Source: Danio rerio (lineage: Eukaryota; Chordata; Actinopteri; Cypriniformes; Danionidae). Taken from it: 64,000 nt of DNA. Below the pieces are notes generated by a model. That model did no database searches. It was not told the origin of the DNA and saw only the letters and a list, made by a program, of their open reading frames with translations. Positions 1-12,245 of this stretch are shown here, in pieces; position 1 is the first letter of the stretch, and every line of letters begins with the position of its first letter. The stretch is taken from positions 34,017,501-34,081,500 of the forward strand of contig NC_133187.1 of NCBI RefSeq assembly GCF_049306965.1. The letters are read 5' to 3'. Position numbers and translations under genes: made by a program.

Positions 1-85
1 GTAGTGTAAATAAAATATGCAATAATTAATTGCATATTATTGTTACTCAATATACTGTGTTGTTATGTAAGGATGTCTCATCTCA

Positions 86-390
86 TTAAAGGGATGGTTC
101 ATGCAAAAATTAAAATTACATCACCATTTACTCAAACTCAGGTGGTTTTAAACTTTTATTAATTTCTTTCTTTTGCTTAACGCAAAAGAAGATATTCTGA
201 AGAATGTTTGGGAAAAGCAACCATTGACATCCATAGTAGGAATAAAAATACTTACTATGGAAGTCAATGGCATTTTATTTCCAACACCCTTCAGTACGTC
301 TTAAACATAAAAACTCAAATAGGTTTGGAACAAGTGGTGGATGAGTAAATAACAGCAGCATTTTAATTGTTGGTTGAAATATCCCTTTAA
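86..390. mobile_element. MITE with TTAAAGGGAT termini
   Basis: The left end reads TTAAAGGGATGGTTCA and the right end is its diverged inverse, ATATCCCTTTAA. The roughly 305-bp body has no coding frame and contains the sort of text (CATCACCATTTACTCA) seen in a very abundant zebrafish nonautonomous DNA element. TTAA-type ends suggest a TTAA-targeting superfamily, but that is inference. Confidence 0.7.
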
Positions 391-1775
391 TATGATATAA
401 TCTTCTGTTTAAATCTACTATAAAACTGAAGTAACTACATTCGTTGTTTTAAATCAGACTGTAGCAAATGTCATTTACATTTCCGGCACATGCGACTAAT
501 CAATCAGTCTGAAACCTTTTTTCTACCAATGACCTGAAATTGTAGTAGTTTCATAATATGTTTTCATAACACTGGTCCATCCATGTCAGTAGGTCTGAAT
601 CCCCTTCCCTAAAAATTCTTCTTATTAGGAGTCATGCTGCGCTCTTCTTTTATGCCACTTTGCCCAGCATGCATTGTTCATTTCAGGTCGAAGGGAGTGC
701 TCTTTTTTTACAGCTTTTATAACAAGTTCGCTAAGAATCATGGAAGACTGACACAGTTTATGACCCAAGAGTGTAAAAAGAAAATAAATATATTTGTATG
801 TTCATTAAATAAAAGCTTTAGATTGTTAAACATTTGGAAAATACTCATACAGCGTTTTTAAGGAAAGACATTGCAGGTAAACAGGAAAAAAAATTACATT
901 AGCAATTGCTAATTGTTTACATTTTTTGACACATTTGAGTCACATTTGAGTTACAGTTTTGGGGGGGATTTTGGGAAAATCATTTTATCATGCCATAATA
1001 CAAAAAATAATAAAATAAAGTGAACAATAAGAAAAAGATAATAATTTTTCCAAATTTTGCTGAATAAAATGTATATTGTCAGAAAAATGATATATGATTG
1101 TATCGCTGTGTATGTAAAAACATTTAAATATATATTTATGAATAAAATTGTAAGGTAGATATATATGTCTTATTTTTGGACACAGGTGTCAACTCCAGTT
1201 AGTAGGGTATATGCCGAAGCATGCTAACAGGACTTTTAATTTGCCAGTAACCTGGGTTAACCGCTTCTGGTAAACTGTATGCCAATGCATAACTGGCGCA
1301 TTTAAGGCCCGTTTTCTTAAAAAATCTGCTCTCCACTGGCTGAGGTATATCCGATATAAAGTGGGTCTCAGATTGCACAAGAAGCACTGCATTAAATTAC
1401 ATTTTTCCCCGCTATGTCTTTACAATATTTGCATTTATTTTACACCAGTATATTCAATGGAGCTTTTATAATGTTTACATTATTACATATTTGAACTCAA
1501 AAATCAAATACTCCTCACTCGCTGTGAACCAAAGTCTCTTTAAGGCAAGTTATTTCAGTCAGCGGCTATCTTCGAAACACCTCTCGGGCAATATGCTCGA
1601 GCATTTTGTTTAAATGGGCAAACATCGAAGCTTCTGATTGAATTTAATATTAGATATCACCAATAAAATTTAACAACTGTCTCTTTGGTTTTATTTCTTA
1701 ACATCAGAATCTCAAAAAATCTGCAGAAACTCTTGTCTGGTCCGAGCCTGTCCTGTGGAGTGTCGTCAGTCTATA

Positions 1776-1982
1776 GCAATTGATGATTGGCTCCTGTACT
1801 AGAAGGCGGGCTTTATTCACCATATAGTGATCGGTGATTGGCTCTTGTACTAAATGGCGGGTTTTATTTAACATATGGCTATCGCTGATTGGCTCCTGTA
1901 CTTTAAGGTGGGCTTTATTCGCCATATAGAGATCGCTAATTGGCCCCTGTACTAGAAGGTGGGCTTTATTTGCCATATTGAC
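1776..1982. repeat. 51-bp tandem repeat, about four copies
   Basis: The phrase GATTGGCTCCTGTACT recurs at about 1785, 1836, 1887 and 1938, exactly 51 bp apart, each copy followed by GGCGGGCTTTATT and CCATAT. Because 51 is a multiple of three, the minus strand reads as an open 17-residue repeat (MANKAHLLVQ-like). There is no good start context, splice site or family match, so I treat the open frame as a by-product of the repeat. Confidence 0.8.
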
Positions 1983-2004
1983 ATTACACTTTTCCCTATT
2001 CGAA

Positions 2005-2253
2005 CAGTGTTGCTAGATTGTGCGATTTTGAATTTGATTGTGCTGTTAAAAAATGATAAGAGAAAATTAGAAATTTGGGTGGTTTTGAAATGGCGTGCAC
2101 CCCAGCCCCCTTCAATATCACTTATAAACCAGCTATGATCTCCCCAAGAGATGCCATTTCTCTCTCTCTTCAACACCCAAAGCCCTGGGGTTTTTGCAGT
2201 GGGTTTTAGATAGTTTTTTGTCTGGAATCAGTCAACCACATCTGGCAACACTG
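2005..2253. mobile_element. hAT-type MITE (CAGTGTTGC ends)
   Basis: The termini CAGTGTTGCTAGATTG and CATCTGGCAACACTG are inverted copies. The flanking octamers TATTCGAA and CATTCAAA match at 6 of 8 positions, fitting an aged 8-bp hAT target duplication. The 249-bp body is non-coding. Confidence 0.7.
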
Positions 2254-2885
2254 CATTCAAAACAACACGAGTGACATGTCTTGTGTATTCTATAGACTTT
2301 GACATAGCTCTATCTCATTAAAGAGCTCTTTTCATTGTAGTTGCCATGGTAGCACACAACAAAATCGATGCATCTATGCTCGATCTTCAAGGTTTCACGA
2401 CAGTAACATGCACAAGCAGTAATCTAGATTATTTCAACTGAACTCAGATTTGTTAGATCAAATAGTCTTCAATTTACTGTTATGGAACCAATTTAAGTCA
2501 GGACTTTTAGTTTGGCTCATTAAAGTCAGGTTTTTGACTTTAATCTGCGCTTTTCTAAATGACTTTTATGAAACAACCCCCAGGTGTGTTTAATTAGGGT
2601 TAAAGCTAAACTGTGCAGAGCTTCGGCCCTCCAGGAACTGGATTTCACACCTGTGTTTTAGGAGAAAAGCACATTTTTAGAAAACACCCTCAAAAATTTG
2701 TATTGTTATTGAATTGCACAGACACAAATTGGGAAAGTGTGATAAAATGAACATGTAAAATTGTATTATACTTCTAAAAACACTTTATGAAAAGCCGAAA
2801 AGCCAAAAATCTGAAGTTTGACAAGGCCATGACAAACATGTTTTGCCTGCAGAGTCTTTTGTTAATAAACGTCTTTGTGTTTCAG

Positions 2886-3028
2886 TTCTCATTACGATGT
2901 GAAGTCAGGCACATTGTCTCAGACTGTGGCGTCTCGTGGTGTGAAGAAAACACCCTGCACAGCTTCTTCTCTCTCCGTAGAAGCTAAAGAACTGACTCAA
3001 ACTGTCAGAAGCATTTTAGAGCTGGACT
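2886..3028 (+). CDS. stxbp4: stxbp4 internal coding exon (third from last)
   Basis: This exon of syntaxin-binding protein 4 (Synip) is flanked by TTTGTGTTTCAG on the left and GTAAGT on the right. The open frame begins after one leading base and reads SHYDVKSGTLSQ at its start and SVEAKELTQTVRSILELD at its end, leaving one base (T) that joins the next exon as a Cys codon. The Ser/Thr-rich part followed by a short helix fits the linker just before the C-terminal WW domain of STXBP4. In mammals STXBP4 binds syntaxin-4 and regulates insulin-stimulated GLUT4 vesicle docking; it has an N-terminal PDZ domain, a central coiled coil and a C-terminal WW domain. The PDZ and coiled-coil exons lie outside the window. 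Identity rests mainly on the next two exons and on synteny with hlf. Confidence 0.8.
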
Positions 3029-4778
3029 GTAAGTATACAAGCATCTTTTCTGCCTTTTTATTTAAACAAAAATTACCAAATCATGCATTTAGTGTGATCC
3101 TCTTGCTGCTTCTTAACCATTGCAAAGTGATTCTGAGCTCATTTGTTCTGGATTATACAGTGTTATACATCCTTTTCATTATTGAAAGTGGAATGCATAT
3201 CATGACACATTATATAATTTAAATATAACTGTGATGTACTCGACAGAGGCCGAGAGGGCTAAAAATCTCGCTTCAAGTTAAGAAAATACATGCAAATAGA
3301 GAAACACTAACAAATTGAGAAACATATTCATCAGTTTGACAACACATGTAAATTCTCACAGCACATGCAAATACAGAAACAGGGTGCAAGTAGCACTGAT
3401 CACACACACAAAAAAAATTGTCGACCCCGGGTGCTTCCTGTTTAGTCTATATTTATTACATTTGAGCTGTCTCTGTACTCTTGTTTACCTCTTGGCCACT
3501 GTACACTTGTTTAACCATATCAGAGCCAGGTGTAGTGGTTTTGAAAATTGTTACCGGTGGAGTGATGCAATTAAATTCATCTTTATTTCTATAACTTGTT
3601 GTTTTACATTGTTCCATAGTAGCTTAACATAGATGAAGAAAAGAGAATATATAGTCACAACATTATTTGAGATTGTTGAACATTCTAGCGGATCAGGTAG
3701 ACAGGGGAATAGTGGTAGTTTTAGTTTCATTAAAACTGATTCAGTTCAGTTTATTATAAATGTCATTGGTGAAGTTTAGTTTAATTCATTCCAGTTTAAT
3801 AAAAATGTCACTAATGAAGGCTGATCCACTGAAGTCCTAACCAAGAAAGCCAGAGATGACGAGAGCAAGAATATTGTGTGGCTAGAATGACCACTCAGGC
3901 AATGTTTCAGGAATATTATCCATAGCATTGCTGTATTACACATGTTAATATATTAAAATCAGGATATTATATTGTATTATTTTGTTATTATTTTATTATT
4001 TCTATAAAATTAATATAAAATATTTGCAAAAAGATAGTATAATAATGATAATACATCAGAAATAAATTATATTTTACTGTTATTGTTTATTATTGAAATG
4101 GTTAAAATAAGCTTTTTAAAATATTAAGCTTAACTAATAATATTTCAATGTTAAAATATCTGAATGTTGTATATGTTTCTATTTTATTATATTATTTTAT
4201 ATTTATATTACATTTTTATAGTTTTTTACTGATATTTAAATTATTATGACATAATTACAAAATAAAGTCAACTATAAAATCATCAAATATCATAAATTAG
4301 AATAATAAACTAGAATAAATCTTAAATAAATGTATTATGTTTTACTGTTATTCTTTATTATTGAAATGGATAAAATAAGCTTTTTAAAACATTGTTTAAC
4401 TAATAATATTTAAATGTTAAAATATTTGAATGTTGCATATATTTCTATTTTTATTACATTTCATATTTTATGTTTATATTAAATTGTTATTATTTTTATT
4501 TTCTACCGATAATTTAACCATTAATCCGGCATCCTAACCACCTGGTTGACCTTTTATCCATATCATTATTATTTTAATTTGCTTATTATTTATAAGAGTT
4601 GTGTCAGTATAGTATTCAAAGTGGGTCAAAAGATTTTCTAGGAGTGCATCTTAAAGGGTTAAGTAATATGAAATATTTACAAAATAGAACATGTATCAGA
4701 TAGTATAATAAATTACAATAAAGTGGAATAAATCTTAAATCACTGTATTATAATTTACTGTTATTATTCATCATTAAA

Positions 4779-4862
4779 TGGGTTGCGGCTGGAAGGGCAT
4801 CCGCTGTGTAAAAATGTGCTGGATAAGTTGGCGGTTTATACCGCTGTGGCAACTTTTCCAAG
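4779..4862 (+). repeat. DANA SINE fragment (3' body)
   Basis: It contains GGTTGCGGCTGGAAGGGCAT, CCGCTGTGTAAA, GGATAAGTTGGCGGTT and CCGCTGTGGCAAC, the hallmark 3' body of the zebrafish DANA SINE. The tRNA-like head is missing. Confidence 0.85.
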
Positions 4863-6159
4863 TAAACAGACCTATTGCCACTTTCACTTAAAAAATGACT
4901 TTCTGACACGATTTACCCTGTAAGCCACATTAAGTCTGCACATTTAGCCACTGCATGAACTCCTGACCCCATTTATCCTTGTAATTTTCAGGAAAATATG
5001 TAGCTTCCCTTCCGGCAATGTTTGACCTTACAAAACAGCATCTAATGACCTGTAGAGGTCTTTCCATGAACCCATTTCATTAAACCAGACACATTATTGT
5101 GCCATTATGACCAAGATAATTCTTATTGCTCCAGCCTACAGAACCCATTTCTCCATTTTAGCCTTTAAGTAGATTTCAGATTATTTTTCTTTGTTCAATT
5201 TTTCATATCCTGTCCTGTTCAATTGCTCATGATGTAAATGTTTTCCCTCTTATATATTATAGTAAATGAAGCAAACCACCTTAATCGTGAAATCTAATCC
5301 ACTTAGATGTGTTTAGTGAAAACAAATTAGGTCAATCCCATAAAGAAACCCAATACAAGGTGCATTCGCTGTTCATACAAGCCTTTTAGATGAGATTCAC
5401 CTCAACACTGCTGTCGTTGCCTGGAAACGAAGCTGCTGGTAATCGAACGGCCACTTCTTTGTCGCAATTGTATATCATGTCACAGACTATACAAAGAAAT
5501 ATTTGTGTGTATATATTTGTTTAGAAATAGGATTAGTATTGAATTGTAAATCTTTACTTTTTTTCCATAAATGTTGAATGGTTTTTCTATGTCGATTTTG
5601 TATGATTTGACTAAAAATGCTTAAATGAACGAATACTATCTAGTTGGCCTAGTTAAATTGATCCACCTTGTCAAAACATTACTGATAGCAGTTTGTCCAA
5701 AGCACAGTTCAAACATAACAGGAGATTGTATTTTCTCTGACCCTCAGAAAGCACACAAATCTGAACATTGGTTACAACAATAAAAATAGGGTAAAAGAAT
5801 TTTACAGAGGGGATTTTGTGTCTTTTTATCACTGTTTTATTCAGGGAATACTGCAAATGGCCAGAAAAAAAAATGTTCACAATTTATTGAAGAATGAAAT
5901 GTTGTAGATAATCGGGCAAATTATAAAGGTATATTACCCTGCAAAAAACCTTCAGAATATAGAAATGAATAAAACTCTGAAGTTTAATGAAGTTAAGTGT
6001 TGCTGAAGTAGAGATTTACAAATTTGTGCACTCATTTTGGGAAAATTGGCTTTAAAAAAATGTGTTGTAATTAAAATTTGTAGACAAGAGTTGGACATAA
6101 GAATCACTTAAAAGTGTATTTTGGATGCTTTCTTTACATTGGACTGACTAAATAAAACA

Positions 6160-6830
6160 TTCATAAGGGTGCTTTTACACTTTCAATTGCTTGGATGTAC
6201 CCAAGTTCGATTGTCCCCCCCTTGCCACCTTCTCGGTTGGTTTGGGATCACACTGTCTTTATTCCTTCTGAAACCCGGTATGCTTGCGTCATCGAGCTGC
6301 TGTTGTGTGTACAGCTGTTGCTTGGTGATGGACACAAAAGCAAAGCGCCAAAATGGAAAGACGTCCTCACATCACAACCATTCTGCTTTAACTGAATATT
6401 TTGCTTTTCGACATGCAGACAGCGACTCGCATCCATCTGCCGCAAAAATATTATAAACGTTCTGAACATAACGTGATTTTCTGCAGCTGTTTTTGGAGGA
6501 GACAAGCAGACATCATCACTGTGATTGCCCGGGCTCAGTCCTGCTTGTCACTAAAGTACATTACGTGATATACAGACACACACACACATACAAATGAATA
6601 TTATGAAAATGATAGTTTGTTGTGCTGTTGGCAAAATACTTTCGTTATTTGGTATGATTGCATTCATACCAGAAGTGAACCGGACCAGAATTTGTGTAAA
6701 CCATACCCCAGACCACCTCTGGACTTGGCACAGTTCAGCCGAGTTCAGAAGACATGTTCACACCAGCTACTCTGACGTCAAAAAAACCCGGGTGTAGACC
6801 AAAAGTGCTAGTGTGAAAGATCCCTTATAA
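6160..6830. mobile_element. Inverted-repeat DNA element (GGGTGCTTTTACAC ends)
   Basis: The left end GGGTGCTTTTACAC and right end GTGTGAAAGATCCC are inverted, imperfect copies about 660 bp apart. The interior has no transposase. Open frames inside (for example 6169-6456) are short, overlap on both strands and carry no motif, so they are not called as genes. The superfamily is not settled because a clean target duplication is not visible. Confidence 0.55.
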
Positions 6831-8251
6831 GCCAAAGAACAAAAATCTAAAAAATCAGAGAGATAAATGTGGGAAAAAAGGGTTTTAGTCTTTAGAGTTT
6901 CTCCTTAAAAGACTGGAGTTATTAATAAATATAGTCAGTAATGAATTACTCCATTCTTTTGTATCAGAAGAAAGCTCGTTGGTTGTATTTCTGCTTTCAG
7001 ATTTTTCTTTGTGTCTTAAAGGAAAGAGACAGTTCAGGGACACGGCGAGGCTCAGACAAAAGAGCATCTCTGGCCTCCTCTTCTGCTCTCAATACATGGT
7101 CTTAGCCTAAACACTGAGGTTAATCAATTCTGGAGTTGTTTTTCAATGGGTTTTCAATGGGTCATCATGGGTTTTTGAATGAATATTATGTGCAGTGAAT
7201 ATTGGAATAGTGAATGGCATAATATACCGGAGAATACTTCAGACTACATTTTGAGAATTGAGACCTCCAAATGTATAACCCAATAAAAATAACATTATAA
7301 TTAGTAAAGCATCAATCTGAATTTTAGTTCAGAATGTGTCCTCTTTAAAGAGGACATGAAAAATGAAGATTCTATAATCATTTAGGTATTAATAGGATTT
7401 TGGAAATTGCCTTTTTTTCATTTTCTCCAATACATTAAAAGTCTGTGGGTCCAAACTTTGGACATTTTTTGTTTTTAAATGTGTTGCCATATGGCATGTT
7501 CTTGTATAAAATGAAAAATTTTAAATTGCATGAATAATTTGTGAAAAGGCACAGTTTCTATCTCGTAAAATGACTAATACAGGGGTCCCTGGTTATTTGA
7601 TTTACATTCTAAAAATAACTAGCAATAGGGGAAATGCCTAAGTAGTCCACTTTATTATTTTTTTTTACAATTTTTATAGATGCTTTAAGGCTGTAAACCC
7701 CTCACTACACACTTTATACACTTTTCTCAGACAGGCATTAACATTTTCACACTTTTCTTTTTTTGTCTAAACACTCTGAAAGTTCAAACCTTTATAGAAA
7801 AATAAGTCCAGTATTATAGTATGAAATCAAAGATCAAAACCTGTTGTCAGGCGCAAACATTCATCGTTGTCAGCAAAAGGTTCATAAAGCTTTTTAGCTT
7901 TTGTGCGGATAATGCTTGCATCCAGCGTAATGTTCTTTTTTTTTTTTGCAATCACTGATCCACAAGCAAACTCGTCCTTAAGGGGGTCGCACAGGAGATG
8001 CACTACGCATATAAAAGTTGGAAGTAACACAGACTGGATTTGCACATTTGCATGTTATTTAAAATTAAAGTTAAAAATATGAACAGTGTCCTGAATCATA
8101 CACTAAAAAATATATATTCAAAGATGATTCCTTAAATTTAAAAAAAAAAAGTTTAGGTGGTTGTAAACAATTTATTAGGGCTGAATTTAAACAAACAGAT
8201 TAGGTTAAACATTACTAAAATTGTATTTGTTTGTTTAAATTCAACACATAA

Positions 8252-8519
8252 ACTCTCAGAAATAAAGGTACGTGAGCTGTTACTGGGTGGTACATTTTAA
8301 GAAGGTACATGTTTATTCTTAAAGGGTACACATTAGAACCTCAAATGTGTATATTAGTACCTAAAAACCTAAAGAGGAAAACTTTTGTACTTTTAATGTG
8401 CTAATTTGTACCCCTGAGGTGTAAATATGGACCTTTTTGGTACAAATTTGTACCTTTTGAAAAGGTACCACTCCAGTGACAGCTCGCATACCTTTATTTC
8501 TAATAGTGTATGTGTTGAA
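8252..8519. mobile_element. GGTAC-rich MITE, copy 1
   Basis: The element begins with AAATAAAGGTACGTGAGCTG and ends with the inverse CATACCTTTATTTCTAA. In between lie many short inverted motifs around GGTACA and TGTACC. A second copy sits at 61784-62029. It is inserted between arms that are themselves inverted (TTCAACACATA and TATGTGTTGAA). Confidence 0.75.
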
Positions 8520-8791
8520 TGAAAAATTTTACATTGCATAAATAATTAGCAAAAATGCACAGATTATAAAAGGACTTTGCTTTGGGTAGTTAGGAACTCG
8601 CTTGTAGGATCTAGCCACCAGTCCACATTTTTTTTTTTTTGCTGGATTTTTGTTTATGGCTATGTAATACTAGTCGATTCCATAAATTTGGTTAGCTATA
8701 CAAAATATATCAAGCAATTTATTCAATAAATATGCTGTTTATTTGTCTTTTTTATCAAATACAAATGTATCCACCTAAAGTGAGCTTTTAT

Positions 8792-9980
8792 TTAAAGAGC
8801 CCCTATTTTGCACTATGAAAGGTTATAACTTGGTTTTGGGGCTCTCCAACAATAGACTGAAATGCATCCTAGGTCAAAAAACACACTCATATTCTTATAA
8901 TATATTTTTACCTAATAATACCAGCAACTTTCATATGATTCTTTTAGCAATTCATTAGTTTACAAACCCCTCCTTAGAGCTAAACTAGTCTGCGGTGATT
9001 GGGCCGATGACTCAGTCTGTTGTAACTGGTTGACTGGATTCAGCGTGAGACAAAGAGAAATGCCCACCACGGCTATGAAGTAGCAGCCAGAGAGTATGTG
9101 AGAGCACAATGCAGAAATGCAATAAAGCATTGCAGTTAAACACCTGCATATTACTTTAAACCTTACACTAACTCCAAGTAACAACAACAACACACATTCA
9201 GTATTAATCCACACAGTGGCCAAAGTTGAACAATTTTGAAAATGAAGTGCTCTGCATGTGAGGAACAGCTAATGGGGGCCATAGCAAAAAACAGCAAAGG
9301 ATCACAGGGCCATTACAAGTTACAACACAAAATTAAACACATTTTACCAACTACACAAAACGAGGCAACAATTTTAATGACACTTACATGTTATGATTGG
9401 GAGGAAGAAGAAACTGGTCCATATGAAGTGCAACAGTTACTGACAAAGTCCCATACATAATAGTCTCTACTTCTCCTTCCTTTAATTGCTCGTACAGTAG
9501 CTGGCGAATCCCGCATTGCAGTGTAGGTTATTGTATTAAAAATCAGAAAAATGACAGGAACAAACACAGCACTAAGTCGGCTATACTGTGGTATTGTTGT
9601 GAGAATGAATTTAACCCTTTTTTTCCTCACAGCCAAATCTCCATCTGTTAGTGATCGTCATCTATTCGCGTCATGATCAGTATGGTGATCCCCCGTGCTC
9701 CGCTAGTGTATGACAGAAAAGCGCACTCACATTTTACTCAATCTGGAACTACATATTTGGGGATGTACTATTTCGACATCAATGCATTCAAGCAGAAGAT
9801 CTGAACCCAGCTCGATTCATTTATTCGACTTTGAGTTGACATTTTCGTTAAATATTCAATCGTTTTAAACATGGTGCACTTTCAGATTTAAACCTCAGCT
9901 GGATGTTTCCATTCACTCAGTTCTGTGTTACACACTGCATGGAAGGTCATTTTCAAAAACCCATAATAGGGACTCTTTAA
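8792..9980. mobile_element. Nonautonomous DNA element, 1.2 kb (TTAAAGAG ends)
   Basis: The termini TTAAAGAGCCCCTATTTTGC and CCATAATAGGGACTCTTTAA form an inverted pair about 1.19 kb apart. The interior has only short frames without motifs. It looks like a long MITE or an internally deleted transposon; I cannot name the family. Confidence 0.6.
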
Positions 9981-10655
9981 ACACTTTTCAAATCTTGGCA
10001 TATTCATACAGCAGTTTTTTAATGCCATAACCCATAACCCAAGTACACATACAAAAATGTGTCAATGCAAACAAAGTGATTGAGCTATTGACAAATTACA
10101 CTAAAAAATGTATGGCAAAAGTAAAGACAACAAATATTTGTGTTATAAATTAATGTTGCTTTAACTTATTTTAATAAGTTAATCAGGTTTCAACTAAATG
10201 TTTTAAATTATACAAAGTTTACCTTCATATTTTTAGTCAGTTTGACTGATGTAAGTTGAGATGACTGGACAAGTTAATTACATTCAACAAAATAATGGAA
10301 GGCAGCAAGAATTTTTTTTTTTTGAGAGTTTCACACATCTTACATGTTTATATTGGCATTAAGCTAAATATTCTTTTTGGGTGAACTATTACTTTATTGT
10401 TTAGCCATAAGTTCTATAACACAACGAACGATTTCAGAACTATTAAAGAAACTAAAATTAAATTAAAGATAAAGTCTTTTTTAATTAAAAGTTAAGAGAT
10501 GGACAGAAGGGATGGATTAGATGAAGACAGAAGACTCTTAGGGTCGATGGATCAGTAAAGCTGAGGGAGGGAAGAAAGAGACAAATTGATAGCTTAAGGA
10601 AGAGGGAAACGTGTCCCACACACCTGACAGCATGTGAGCTCTCAGCGATACTCAC

Positions 10656-10785
10656 GTTTTGTCTGAATGCTTTGAGTTGCACATGGAGGGCCACCCTCAT
10701 CTCGCTGATTGAACCCTCAGCCCTTCTCACAGACAGACAGCCGGTGCTTTCCACGTGATTGATGTGCTTTCAGCCATGTGCACCG
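10656..10785 (-). other. Candidate minus-strand first exon (unrecognised)
   Basis: On the minus strand a TATAAA-containing stretch near 10845-10855 is followed about 100-170 bases later by ATGAGGGTGGCCCTCC and an open frame, MRVALHVQLKAFRQN, which ends at a strong donor, GTGAGT (complement of 10650-10655). The frame is also open upstream of this ATG (RRAEGSISE). The base composition is more gene-like than the surrounding intron. I do not recognise the peptide and no acceptor for a following exon was located, so this is a candidate only. Confidence 0.25.
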
Positions 10786-11106
10786 CTCTGTGTCTCATCA
10801 TTGAAGACTGAGATTGAGACATGCTTTGGAATAAGCACACATGATTTATAAAAACTGGCCAAAGTGCATGACGTATTTCATCATTTCAAGGGAGAGTTCG
10901 CCCCAACTGAAAATTCTGCCATTAACTGAAGTCCTGTTATGATTTCCGTATATAAGTCTGATGTATGGAAGTATATGCAGGGTACATTCGGATTTTACAT
11001 AATTAAAATATATGTCATATATGCAACATATATTTCAAAACGTTGCAAAAATGGCCCCTTGCATATATATTTTTTCAACCATTGGAATTGTAAATATATA
11101 ATTATC

Positions 11107-11303
11107 ATTCATTTTCTTTTTGGCTTAGTCCCTTTATTAATCTGGGGTCACCACAGCGGAATGATCCACCAACTTACCCAGCATATGTTTTTATCCAGCA
11201 GATGCCCTTCCAGCTGCCAACTGGGAAACAACCATACACAATCATACATTACAGACAATTTAGCCTACAAAATTCACCTGTATAGCATGTCTTTAGACTG
11301 TGT
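11107..11303 (-). repeat. DANA SINE fragment, minus strand
   Basis: Reads TTTTGGCTTAGTCCCTTTAT, GGGGTCACCACAGCGGAA and GATGCCCTTCCAGCTG, the inverse of the DANA 3' body, then runs on to the inverse of CACAGTCTAAAGACATG. The tRNA-like head is absent. Confidence 0.85.
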
Positions 11304-11328
11304 AGCCAGTGACTGTGTAGGTGACAAG

Positions 11329-11843
11329 AGTGGTACCCTGTGTGGTCGTCTGCTGCTGTAGCCCATCTGTCACAAGGCTGGACATGTTGTGCGTTCAGTG
11401 ATGCTCTTCTGCATACCTCAGTTGTAGCGAGTATTTAATTGACTTACTGTTGCCTTTCTATCAGCTGGAACCAGTCTGGCCATTCTCTTCTGACTTCTGG
11501 CATCAACAAAGCATTTGCACCCACAGAACTGCAGCTCACTGGATATTTTCATTTTTAAACCATTCTCTGTAAACCCTAGAGATGGTTGAGCATGAAAATC
11601 CCAGTAGATCAACAGTTTCTGAAAAACTAGATCAGCCCGTCTAACAACAACCATGCCACGCTCAAAGTCACTTAAATCACCTTTCTTCCCCCTTCTGATG
11701 CTCAGTTTGAACTTCAGCAGATCGTCTTGACCATGTCTACATACCTAAATGCATTGAGTTACTGCCATGTGATTGGCTGATTAGAAATTTGCGTTAACAA
11801 GCAGTTGGACCGGTGTACCTAATAAAGTAGCCGGTGAGTGTAT
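11329..11843. mobile_element. DNA transposon end (GTGTACCTAATAAAG terminus)
   Basis: This block ends in GGTGTACCTAATAAAGTAGC followed by CGGTGAGTGTATA, the conserved terminus of a widespread fish DNA-transposon family. The body (CTGGCCATTCTCTTCTGAC, ACCATGCCACGCTCAAAGTC, ATTGGCTGATTAGAAATTTG) also fits that family. Only one end is present; the other was lost or replaced next to the DANA piece. I recognise the sequence but not its formal family name. Confidence 0.65.
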
Positions 11844-12114
11844 ATGGCCAAATATGAACACTTATGTGCCACGAAACTGTCATTTTTGCTATACTTAAAT
11901 ATTAACATGATATATTGATACAGTTATACAGTATATGTGAAATCCAATTTTAAATTCATATGTATTTTGTATGTATTGCTATTTAACAGAATTTTTTGCA
12001 AGTTTGCACACTTCCTTTAGTGCGTGAAATATATGGAAAATATCCGCAAATATACAAATGCAGCTGTAATAGCATTTGAGCAATGCAAATGTCAATAGCG
12101 AAACCCTTTCTAAG

Positions 12115-12245
<131 letters not shown>

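Larger units (their letters stand above)
1..2885 (+). other. stxbp4: stxbp4 intron (partial, 5' part outside window)
   Basis: Intronic sequence upstream of the first visible stxbp4 exon. It holds a MITE at 86-390, a four-copy 51-bp repeat near 1776-1976, a hAT-type MITE at 2005-2253 and half of another inverted-repeat element near 2585-2665. The remainder is AT-rich with no recognisable exon. Short open frames here show no splice sites or family motifs. Confidence 0.6.

Noticed and set aside
1704-1976. Minus-strand open frame with 17-residue repeats
   Set aside because: Explained by a 51-bp tandem repeat whose length is divisible by three. No gene structure is seen around it.
6169-6505. Overlapping open frames on both strands at 6.2-6.5 kb
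   Set aside because: They lie inside an inverted-repeat element, with no motif, and overlap each other in three frames.
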